Assembly: GCF_019222765.1 (NCBI RefSeq)
Contig: NZ_CP078145.1
Coordinates: 7,812,001-7,876,000 of the forward strand
Origin: Nocardia iowensis
GTDB taxonomy: Bacteria > Actinomycetota > Actinomycetes > Mycobacteriales > Mycobacteriaceae
Direction: 5' to 3'
Length of the DNA: 64,000 nucleotides
Shown here piece by piece: positions 11,019 through 18,461 of this stretch. Every line of letters begins with the position of its first letter. Position 1 is the stretch's first letter. The notes under the pieces are model-generated. The model was not told where the DNA came from and made no database searches. It saw nothing but the letters and a program-made list of their open reading frames with translations. The position numbers and the translations under genes were made by a program.

Positions 11019-12046
11019 CCGTGCCCCCGTAATGACCAAGCGCGGATTCCGTCGGCGACCGCGAGCACGCACATGATGACCGCGCCGGACAGCGCGACCA
11101 CCGAGGCGACCACCGACACGTCGCGATCCGCCACCGAACCGGCGAGCACCGCACCAAGGCCCGGGTAGTTGAAGATGGTCTCCACCACCAGCGAACCGCC
11201 CAGCACCATGCCGACGGTGGTCGCGAAACTCGCGACGATCGTGGGCAGCGCGAAGGGCAGCACATGCCGGACCAGCACGGTGCGGGCCGAAATACCGTCC
11301 AGCACCGTGCTTTCCACGTGCGGTGCCTGCGCGGCGTCGACCAGCGCGGCGCGCACCACCCGGGTATTCCACCCGATCTGCGGGATCGCCAGCGCCAGCA
11401 CGGGAAGTATCAGCATGTCGGGACTCGCCGGAAAGCCGGAGCGGTCGGTGATCGTGACGGCGGGTAGCCAGCCCGCGGCGAGCGCGAACACCAGAATCAA
11501 CAGCGTCGCGACCACGAATTCGGGTATCGCCGCGGCGACGGTCGTCGCGGGTTGCAGGATTCGCACCGTGCTCTGCCGGATGACCGCCGTCGACCTCCGA
11601 AGCGTGTCGGCACCGCGCCGAGCGGGAACGACGCCCGCGGTCACCGCGCCAGGCCCGACACCCACTCCCGGCGCGAGGCTCTGTCGCGCCGCCCACCAAG
11701 CACCGAGCACCAGCGACACCACTACCGTCACCACCAGGGCGAGCCCGCCGAGCAGCAGCGTCGGCGGAAACTTGTCGGCAAGCAACTCATTGATCGAACG
11801 CCCGCGCGCCGTGCTACCGAAATCGCCGGTCAGCACACCGGAGATCCAGCTCCAAAAGCGTTCCGGCAGTGGACGATCCAGCCCCAGTTCGCGCTCCTTC
11901 GCCGCGACCCGCTCCGGGGTCGCGTCCCGCCCGAGCACCGCCCGTGCCGTACTGCCCGGCAACAAATCCACGACCACGAAGACCGTTGCCAGCAAGGCAA
12001 TCAGCAGGGCGATGCGCCGGACGAGTAGGCGCGCGAACGGGATCAC
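11015..12046 (-). CDS. ABC transporter permease, DppB/NikB-like
   Basis: A 343-residue permease. The N-terminal helix RRIALLIALLATVFVVVDLLPG matches the DppB/NikB start (shown here in pieces), followed by LGLDRPLPERFWSW and TGDFGSTARG, both family landmarks. The coupling loop lies in DAAQAPHVESTVLDG and the ending FNYPGLGAVL is characteristic. GTG 12046 overlaps the binding-protein stop (GTGA). An internal stretch around residues 130-165 is longer and more polar than usual, a possible cytoplasmic insertion. Co-transcribed with the binding protein, second permease and ATPase. Confidence 0.9.
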   Translation of the reverse strand: MIPFARLLVRRIALLIALLATVFVVVDLLPGSTARAVLGRDATPERVAAKERELGLDRPLPERFWSWISGVLTGDFGSTARGRSINELLADKFPPTLLLGGLALVVTVVVSLVLGAWWAARQSLAPGVGVGPGAVTAGVVPARRGADTLRRSTAVIRQSTVRILQPATTVAAAIPEFVVATLLILVFALAAGWLPAVTITDRSGFPASPDMLILPVLALAIPQIGWNTRVVRAALVDAAQAPHVESTVLDGISARTVLVRHVLPFALPTIVASFATTVGMVLGGSLVVETIFNYPGLGAVLAGSVADRDVSVVASVVALSGAVIMCVLAVADGIRAWSLRGHG

Positions 12047-13560
12047 TCCGCCAACCAGGCTCGTTCCAACTGGACCCTGGCGTAGCCGCCGAGCGTCGGC
12101 AGGTCGTGCACCCGGGCGGACGCGATGTCGATGCCATCGGCCATACCCCACACCAGGTAGCCGCCGCGCTCGTGCTGGATGCGCTGCACGTCGCGACAGG
12201 CCTGCCCGTACTCCGAGTCGCTCTGCGCCGCCAGGGCTTTCGCGGTGGCGGCGTCGAAAGCGGCGTCCTTGAAGTCGGTTTCGTTGCGGTTGGAGCCGCT
12301 GGACATCAGCTTGTTCGCGTAGAACAGCGTGGAATCGTTGGTGCCCCAGGAGACGGTGTAGAGCGGGGCCTTCAACCAGGTCTGGTCGTAGAAGGCGTTC
12401 GCGTCCTGGGTCACCACCTCGAGGCGGACACCGATATCGGCCAGCTGCGTTGCGATCACCTTCGCCGATTCGACCTCGCCGGGCGCCTCCGCCTTGGTGA
12501 GCAGCGGATAACTGCGGCCGGTATCGAAACTTGCCTCGCGCAGCAGCGTCCGCGCGCGATCGACATCGCGGGTGCGCTGCGCGATCGACTTGTCGTACAT
12601 CGGGTCGCCGGTGCCCAGAATGTCGTTGGCCACCTTGCCGTATCCCGAATGCACCTGGTTCACCAGGGCATTCCGGTCGACGCCGAGCCGGACGGCGGTG
12701 CGCACCCTGGCGTCGGCGAACGGCCCGTCCGAGGCGCGCATCGCGACGCCGAGCATGGTGTCGTCGGCGCGCCGCACCACTCGCAGATCGGCCCGCCCCT
12801 CGGCCGTGCGGCCCGCGATCGCACCGACATTGGAGGCCAGGTCGATCTGTCCGCCGAGCACGGCATTGCCCAGCGCCGTCGCGCTCTCGAACATGGTGAC
12901 CTCGATGGCGTCGAGCAGCGGCGGCTCGCCGTGCCAGCGCTCGTTGCGGACCAGCCTGGCATTGCCGCCCTGGTACGACTCGAGCCGAAACGGGCCGGTG
13001 CCAACGGCTTTGGTGAAGTCGGTGGTGTCCTTCTTGACGGTGAACGTCATCAGCCGCACCAGCAGCGGCAGCTGGGTGTTCGGCTCGGGCACGGTGAGCA
13101 CCACCCGGTTCGGCCCGTCCGCGGCGATGTCTTCCACGGCGACCGGCATTTTCGAGGCGCCGCCGACCGTGCGCAGCCTGCGCAACGACCACACCACGTC
13201 GTCCGAGGTCACCGGTGTGCCGTCATGGAAGGTCGCGCCGTCGGCGAGGGTGAAGGTCCAGCGGCGCCGTTCCACGTCCGGCTCCCACCGAGTGGCCAAG
13301 CGCGGAGCCACATTCGGGTCGGCGCCGGGTACGGTGAGCGCGTCGTACACCAGCGAGGTGATCAGGAAGTCGCTGTCGTTGCTGAGATTGGCGTGCGGAT
13401 CGCGTTCGATCCGGGCCGCGGTGCCGAGCGCACCGACCCGTAGCGTGCCGCCGCGCCGCGCGGGCCCGGACGAGTCCGTGTCCTTCGAGCACGCGGCGAG
13501 CAGCAGCACCGCTCCCACACCGAGACTCGACTGCAACAGCTGCCGCCGATTCAAACCCAT
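12043..13560 (-). CDS. extracellular solute-binding protein, family 5 (DppA/NikA/CntA-like lipoprotein)
   Basis: A 505-residue binding protein from ATG 13560, which has AGGAAGAAGG upstream. The signal is MGLNRRQLLQSSLGVGAVLL ending in LAAC: a twin-arginine-like NRRQLL plus a lipobox with Cys24 as the lipid anchor. The mature part shows family-5 landmarks (LATRWEPDVERRRWTFTLAD, FHDGTPVTSDDVVWSL). This family binds peptides, nickel, heme or opine-type metallophore complexes. It heads the importer operon and sits directly behind an iron box, so import of a metal chelate is the best guess. The ligand cannot be read from sequence. Confidence 0.9.
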   Translation of the reverse strand: MGLNRRQLLQSSLGVGAVLLLAACSKDTDSSGPARRGGTLRVGALGTAARIERDPHANLSNDSDFLITSLVYDALTVPGADPNVAPRLATRWEPDVERRRWTFTLADGATFHDGTPVTSDDVVWSLRRLRTVGGASKMPVAVEDIAADGPNRVVLTVPEPNTQLPLLVRLMTFTVKKDTTDFTKAVGTGPFRLESYQGGNARLVRNERWHGEPPLLDAIEVTMFESATALGNAVLGGQIDLASNVGAIAGRTAEGRADLRVVRRADDTMLGVAMRASDGPFADARVRTAVRLGVDRNALVNQVHSGYGKVANDILGTGDPMYDKSIAQRTRDVDRARTLLREASFDTGRSYPLLTKAEAPGEVESAKVIATQLADIGVRLEVVTQDANAFYDQTWLKAPLYTVSWGTNDSTLFYANKLMSSGSNRNETDFKDAAFDAATAKALAAQSDSEYGQACRDVQRIQHERGGYLVWGMADGIDIASARVHDLPTLGGYARVQLERAWLAE

Positions 13561-13635
13561 TGCGCTGCCTTCTTCCTGGACGAACATCCGGTACCCGCGG
13601 TCGGCGGTCCTGTGGAGGGCAAGGCGCCGATGCGA

Positions 13636-13654
13636 TCAGGAAAGGCTAGCCTAA
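13636..13654 (-). promoter_or_regulatory. IdeR/DtxR-type iron box upstream of the importer operon
   Basis: On the minus strand the 19 bases read TTAGGCTAGCCTTTCCTGA, matching the consensus TTAGGTTAGSCTAACCTAA at about 15 of 19 positions, with the core TTAGGCTAGCCT intact. It lies 76 bases upstream of the binding-protein ATG. IdeR with Fe(II) normally represses from such sites. Confidence 0.8.
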
Positions 13655-13732
13655 TAGGCTTTTCGCCACGCCGGGGCACTGAAGCCGGACTTCACTTGAT
13701 TTATGTGTTTCTGCTATTTTTGACCGACTCGC

Positions 13733-13751
13733 TTAGGTAAGCCTTGCTTAA
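13733..13751 (+). promoter_or_regulatory. IdeR/DtxR-type iron box upstream of the biosynthetic operon
   Basis: The sequence TTAGGTAAGCCTTGCTTAA matches the 19-base IdeR consensus at about 14 positions. It ends 76 bases before the GTG of the oxygenase gene. With the box at 13636-13654 it puts both divergent operons under likely iron control. Confidence 0.78.
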
Positions 13752-13827
13752 CGCGGTCAGACCGGATAGCTTCGCAGATCGACGTCACTCCTGCTTTTTC
13801 GAACGATGCGAAGAAGGGAAACCCTCG

Positions 13828-15030
13828 GTGAAAGGCGTTCTCTCCGAACGTAAGACGCTTCACCCGCAGGATATCGAGCGCCGTGAGCTCCCCGCCGCCG
13901 CCGGGCGTGCGGTGCGTGAACTCGCGCGGGAGATATCTACCACACTCGATTCGACGCCGCACGACCCGGCCACCATGGCCGACACGCTGACCGATCCGGC
14001 CTTGATCGCGCAGATCGACGCCAGGGTCGGCGAATTGCCCGCCGATGTCCGGCGCACCATGCGCCCGCCCGCCACTGCGGCCGGTGCGACCATCGTGAGC
14101 AGGCTTCCGCTGACCGATGACGAATGCGGGCCGACCCCGCCGAGCTGGCGCGAGGCCGCCCAGTGGAGCGGCAGCGCAACCCGCCGCGCGAGTTCGTTCG
14201 AACTCGACCTGGTCATGCTGCTGCTGGCCCGGTCCGCCGGTGAGCCGTTCGGCTGGCAAGGCCAGCAGGGCGGCCGGCTGGTCAACAACATCCTGCCCTC
14301 CCCCGGCCATGAGCACGAGCAGTCGGGTGCGAGCAGCAAGACGCTGCTCAGCCCGCACAGCGAGGATGCTTTCCACCCGGCGCGCGCCCATTTGCTGATG
14401 CTCGCCTGCCTGCGCAATCCGGACATGGTCGGCACCACCGTGTCATCGGTGCGGCGCGTCGAACTCACCGCCGAGCAGCGGCGGCTGCTGAGCGTACCGA
14501 CCCTGCCGATCCTGCCCGACGTCTCCTACGGCACCGGGCACGAACGGTATTCGGCTCCCCCGCTGCCGACGCTGTGGACCCCGGCCGGACCGGACGAGGC
14601 GACGCTGCGCTACGACCCGGCCTACACCCCGCTCGACGACGCAGACGCCGAATTCCGCGCCGCCTACGCCAGGCTCACCGCCGAGTTGGAGCGGGTCTGC
14701 GTCACGGCCGCGCTCGCTCCCGGTGAGGTGCTGCTGGTGGACAATGACGTCGCGGTGCACGGTCGAGTACCGTTCACCGCGCGCTACGACGGCACCGACC
14801 GCTGGCTGAAGCGGGTGAACGTGCGCCTGCCCGAACGACCGCGGCGGGCCGAAGAGGCCGACGAGAATGGGTACGGGCAACGGATCGTCGCCCCGTTCCG
14901 AGCGGCAGGCAGCACCGCGTTCGGGTCCGGCGGCGTCGAACCCGCCCGCACGGACGGACACCGGGAGAACGATCCGGTGGGAACAGAGCGGGAAGCAGCA
15001 CATGATCGAGGACCCTTTGAACACTCGTGA
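13828..15030 (+). CDS. Fe(II)/2-oxoglutarate-dependent oxygenase, clavaminate synthase-like (TauD superfamily)
   Basis: A 400-residue protein from GTG 13828, preceded by AAGAAGGGAA. Metal ligands appear as H177-x-E179 in SPHSEDAFH and a distal H311 in AVHGRVPF, followed by an Arg in DRWLKRV that would bind 2-oxoglutarate. The HxE rather than HxD triad and the VHGRVPFTARYDG block place it with clavaminate synthase and arginine/asparagine beta-hydroxylases such as VioC, AsnO and OrfP. It probably hydroxylates a free or modified amino acid. It opens the operon that continues with SbnB-like, decarboxylase, SbnA-like and MATE genes. The last 70 residues, past the core fold, are poorly structured. 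Confidence 0.85.
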   Translation: MKGVLSERKTLHPQDIERRELPAAAGRAVRELAREISTTLDSTPHDPATMADTLTDPALIAQIDARVGELPADVRRTMRPPATAAGATIVSRLPLTDDECGPTPPSWREAAQWSGSATRRASSFELDLVMLLLARSAGEPFGWQGQQGGRLVNNILPSPGHEHEQSGASSKTLLSPHSEDAFHPARAHLLMLACLRNPDMVGTTVSSVRRVELTAEQRRLLSVPTLPILPDVSYGTGHERYSAPPLPTLWTPAGPDEATLRYDPAYTPLDDADAEFRAAYARLTAELERVCVTAALAPGEVLLVDNDVAVHGRVPFTARYDGTDRWLKRVNVRLPERPRRAEEADENGYGQRIVAPFRAAGSTAFGSGGVEPARTDGHRENDPVGTEREAAHDRGPFEHS

Positions 15031-16012
15031 CCGGACCACCCCCCTGCGGGTGCTGAGCCGCAGCGACCTGGCCGGCGTGCCGATCACGCCCGGCGATGTC
15101 GTCCGCGCGGTGGAGGACGCGTATCTGGCTTTCGCCGCGGGCGATTCGGACAACCCGCGCAAACTCAGCGTGGCGAACCCGGACGGCTGGTCGGTGTCCT
15201 ACGCGATGCTCGGCCGCGACGGACGCCGCCGGGTGGTCGCGATGAAGACCTCGTACAAGTTCGATCCCGGTCACGATCGCAGCACCAAGCGCTATTACAC
15301 GACCATCACGCTCTACGACGACAGCACCGGCGCGCCGATCGCGATGATGGACTGCTCCAGGGTCGGTGCGCTGCGCACGCCGGCGGTGTCGGCGCTGCTG
15401 GTGCGCGAGACCATTCGCCGCGGCGCGGAGAGCGTGCTGTTGATCGGTACCGGCACGCAAGGGCGAAACGCGTTGCCGCACTTGCTCGCCGCGAATCCGC
15501 AGCTGCGCAAGCTGATGCTGTACGGCACCCATCCCGAAGGTTTGGACGCGGTGCACCGCCAGCTTGCCGAGTACTACCCGCACGCGCTGCTCGAAACCGT
15601 GGAAGATCCGCGGGCCGCCGCGGCCACCGCCGATGTGGTGTTGGCCACCGCGGGTCCGGGCACCGAGGTGGCGCTCGAATCCAGTGATCTCGCACCGGGT
15701 TCGACGGCGGTGCTGGTCGGCTACGGGCTGGCTCCTTCGACGCTGATCGACGCCGACCGGGTCGTCGCAACCAGCGCCGAGCAAATGGCGTTGACCGGTA
15801 CCGACATGGTCGGGCCGGACGGGAAGCTGCGCGCGGTGGACGCCGAGTTGCCGCAGATCCTGAGCCGCCGTGCGGTCGCACGGCGCTCGGACGACGAGCG
15901 CATCTTCGTCTACAACAGCGGGCTCGTGCTGACCGACATCGCCGTCGCGCACGCCCTCGCCGAGCGCGCCATCGCCGAGGGACGAGGCACGGAGGTGCCG
16001 CTGTGGGATTAG
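15002..16012 (+). CDS. sbnB: SbnB-like 2,3-diaminopropionate biosynthesis protein (ornithine cyclodeaminase family)
   Basis: A 336-residue NAD-dependent enzyme of the ornithine cyclodeaminase/mu-crystallin family. The dinucleotide loop IGTGTQGRNA is at about 148-157, and MKTSYKFDPGHD and MMDCSRVGALRTPA are family blocks. In staphyloferrin B biosynthesis SbnB oxidatively cleaves N-(1-amino-1-carboxy-2-ethyl)-glutamate to L-2,3-diaminopropionate and 2-oxoglutarate. ATG 15002 overlaps the oxygenase gene by 29 bases; a TTG at 15017 is an alternative. With the SbnA-like gene downstream it strongly suggests diaminopropionate formation, although the two genes are separated by the decarboxylase gene here. 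Confidence 0.85.
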   Translation: MIEDPLNTRDRTTPLRVLSRSDLAGVPITPGDVVRAVEDAYLAFAAGDSDNPRKLSVANPDGWSVSYAMLGRDGRRRVVAMKTSYKFDPGHDRSTKRYYTTITLYDDSTGAPIAMMDCSRVGALRTPAVSALLVRETIRRGAESVLLIGTGTQGRNALPHLLAANPQLRKLMLYGTHPEGLDAVHRQLAEYYPHALLETVEDPRAAAATADVVLATAGPGTEVALESSDLAPGSTAVLVGYGLAPSTLIDADRVVATSAEQMALTGTDMVGPDGKLRAVDAELPQILSRRAVARRSDDERIFVYNSGLVLTDIAVAHALAERAIAEGRGTEVPLWD

Positions 16013-17349
16013 AGGCCCCGACGCGAAGTTCCAGCTGCGCGACTCCCCTTCCGGCGCACCTCGACGAGTGGGAGCAGCGCGCGCTGGGTGACCCGAACAT
16101 GCTCGGCGACATCGCCTTCACACTGGGCGGGCCGTTTCACGTGATGTACCCGCCCCGGGTCGGCCGCAATATCCAAGGATTCCGCGCGGCCTTCGCGCAG
16201 GCCGATGTCGACGGCCTCATCTACTACGGCAAGAAGGCGAACAAGTCCGCTGCCGTCGTGCGCGCCTGTGCGGAACACGGTGTGGGCGTGGATGTTTCCA
16301 GCACCGGCGAACTGACGGCGGCGCTGGCACATGGCATTCGCGGCGCCGAGCTGATGGTGACCGGACCCGCGAAGTCCGACGATCTGCTCTGGCTGGCCAC
16401 CCGGCACGGCGCACTGATCGCCGTCGATGACCCCGGTGAGCTCGATCGGCTTGCCGCACTTGGCACCTCGACCGCACCGGCCCGCGTCCTGCTTCGCGTG
16501 CTGCCCGCCGCGTCCGCCAGCCGGTTCGGGATGACCGATGCCGAGATCGACCGGGCGCTGTCCGCACTCGACGGCTGCGACTCGATTCGTCTGGAGGGCT
16601 TCAGCTTTCATCTCTCCGGCTACGACGCACCGGCGCGCGCCGAGCTGGCCGGTGCGCTGATCGCCCGCTGCCTGCACACGCGGACGCTCGGCCACCCCGC
16701 CACGACGCTGTCGATCGGCGGCGGATTCGGTGTCGACTACGTCCCGGCGACCGCATGGGCCGAGTTCACCGAACACGTCGACCGGCAGTGGTTCCACTCG
16801 GGCAAGTCGTTCGAGTCGTACTACCCCTACCACTTTCCGGCGCCAGGCCCCGCCATGCTCACCGCTATCCTGACGCACGACGGGCTCGCCGAGCGACTGC
16901 GCGACAACAACATCCGGCTGGCGATCGAGCCGGGCCGGGCACTGCTCGCCAACGCCGGATTCACCGTCTTTCGGGTGCAGGGCAGCAAAGTCCGGCACGC
17001 CAACGGCGAGCCGTACTGCCTCGTCACCGTCGACGGCACCAGCCTGAGCCTGTCCGAGCAGTGGTTCGACAGCGAATATCTGCCCGATCCCCTGCTGTGG
17101 CCCGCCCGGCCGGGCACCACCACGCCGACCAGCGTCGGCGCCGCCACCTGTCTCGACTCCGACCTGCTCAGCTGGCGGCGGGTACCGCTGCCGCGTGCCG
17201 CCGAGGTAGGCGACCTGCTGATCTACCCGAACACCGCCGGGTACCAAATGGATTCGAACGAGTCCGCCTTCCATGACCTGCCGATACCGCCGAAGGTGGT
17301 GCTGCACGACGCGCCCGGCGACCGGTACCGCTGGACGCTCGACGGCTGA
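16003..17349 (+). CDS. type III PLP-dependent decarboxylase (SbnH/LysA-like, alanine-racemase fold)
   Basis: A 448-residue fold-type III PLP decarboxylase. The PLP lysine is in YYGKKANKS (Lys78 of the K-A-N motif). The barrel shows FSFHLSG and SIGGGFGVDY, with phosphate-binding EPGRALL near 305. The sandwich domain carries ATCLDSDLL, equivalent to the C-x-x-x-D substrate-binding motif of diaminopimelate/ornithine decarboxylases. The relative SbnH decarboxylates a citryl-diaminopropionate intermediate. GTG 16003 overlaps the SbnB-like stop by 10 bases. Likely substrate is an amino acid or conjugate made by the neighbouring enzymes; product unknown. Confidence 0.85.
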   Translation: MGLEAPTRSSSCATPLPAHLDEWEQRALGDPNMLGDIAFTLGGPFHVMYPPRVGRNIQGFRAAFAQADVDGLIYYGKKANKSAAVVRACAEHGVGVDVSSTGELTAALAHGIRGAELMVTGPAKSDDLLWLATRHGALIAVDDPGELDRLAALGTSTAPARVLLRVLPAASASRFGMTDAEIDRALSALDGCDSIRLEGFSFHLSGYDAPARAELAGALIARCLHTRTLGHPATTLSIGGGFGVDYVPATAWAEFTEHVDRQWFHSGKSFESYYPYHFPAPGPAMLTAILTHDGLAERLRDNNIRLAIEPGRALLANAGFTVFRVQGSKVRHANGEPYCLVTVDGTSLSLSEQWFDSEYLPDPLLWPARPGTTTPTSVGAATCLDSDLLSWRRVPLPRAAEVGDLLIYPNTAGYQMDSNESAFHDLPIPPKVVLHDAPGDRYRWTLDG

Positions 17350-17383
17350 CACCCACCCACTACCCCGAACGAGGAGAAAACCC

Positions 17384-18418
17384 ATGCCGCTCGTCACGCG
17401 CGTGACGGATCTGATCGGCCGCACGCCGCTGTTCGAACTGGCGGCCACCTCGACCGGCACCCGGTTGCTGCTCAAGCTCGAGCAGTTCAACCCGACCGGC
17501 GCGGCCAAGATCAGGATGGCCCGCGAGATGGTGCTCGATGCGGAGCGGCGCGGTTTGCTGGCCAGTGGCGGGCATATCATCGAGTCGACATCCGGGAATA
17601 CCGGGCTCGGTCTCGCGGTAGTAGCTGCCGAACGTGGGTATCGCTTCACCGCGGTGGTCGATCATCACGCATGTAAGGACAAGCTGCGCGCTATGCGAGC
17701 AATGGGTGCGGAATTGGTGTTCGTGGCCGACGACGGCGACGACAACCTGGCCACCTCGGCCCGGGAGGACCTGGCCGAGGCGATGGCCGCCGCGCGGCCG
17801 GACGCCTACTTCACCGAGCAACACAACAATGACGCCAACGCGGTCGGCTACTACGCGGTCGCCGAGGAATTGCTGGAAGACGTGGAGCGGGTCGACATCC
17901 TGCTGTCCTCGGTCGGCACCGGCGGTTCGCTGTTCGGCACCGCGACCCGGCTGCGCCAACTCGGTTGCCCGCCGCGGGTGATCGGGGTGGAGCCGGTCGG
18001 TTCGATCGCCTTCGGCGGCGAGGGCGGCCCGTACTGGCAGTCCGGCACCGGCACCCCGCCCGGCGCCACCATCGGCACGGCCGTGGATTACTCCCTGCTG
18101 GACGAGGGCGTCAAGGTCTCCGATGTCGCGGCCTTCGCCACCGCCCGCGCGGTCGCCGCCGAACTCGGGCTGATGATCGGCGGCTCGGCGGGCGGCTCGG
18201 TGCACGCCGCCCTCACCCGGCTCGACGAATTCCCGCCCGGCTCCACCATCGTCACCCTCGTCTGCGACGGCGGCGAAAAGTATTTGGATACCGTCTTCGA
18301 CGACAACTGGATGATCGAGCGCGACCTGCTCGACCTCACCGCCGAAGCCGAAGTCCGCGAAATGCTGCACCGCTACGCCCCCGCCGCCCGCCGCCCCGAA
18401 CTCGCGGAGGCACGATGA
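17384..18418 (+). CDS. sbnA: SbnA-like PLP-dependent synthase (cysteine synthase family)
   Basis: A 344-residue fold-type II PLP enzyme. PLP-lysine is Lys42 in NPTGAAKIRMA; the substrate loop STSGNTG is at 68-74; SVGTGGSLFG binds the PLP phosphate. SbnA condenses O-phospho-L-serine with L-glutamate to give the glutamate-diaminopropionate adduct used by SbnB. ATG 17384 has GAGGAG nine bases upstream; the 34-base gap after the decarboxylase is the largest within the first four genes. Ordinary cysteine synthase is the alternative, but the pairing with an SbnB-like gene argues against it. Confidence 0.85.
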   Translation: MPLVTRVTDLIGRTPLFELAATSTGTRLLLKLEQFNPTGAAKIRMAREMVLDAERRGLLASGGHIIESTSGNTGLGLAVVAAERGYRFTAVVDHHACKDKLRAMRAMGAELVFVADDGDDNLATSAREDLAEAMAAARPDAYFTEQHNNDANAVGYYAVAEELLEDVERVDILLSSVGTGGSLFGTATRLRQLGCPPRVIGVEPVGSIAFGGEGGPYWQSGTGTPPGATIGTAVDYSLLDEGVKVSDVAAFATARAVAAELGLMIGGSAGGSVHAALTRLDEFPPGSTIVTLVCDGGEKYLDTVFDDNWMIERDLLDLTAEAEVREMLHRYAPAARRPELAEAR

Positions 18419-18461
18419 AGCACTCCGTGCGCGCTGCACTGCCCCCGACGGGGGTGGCCCG

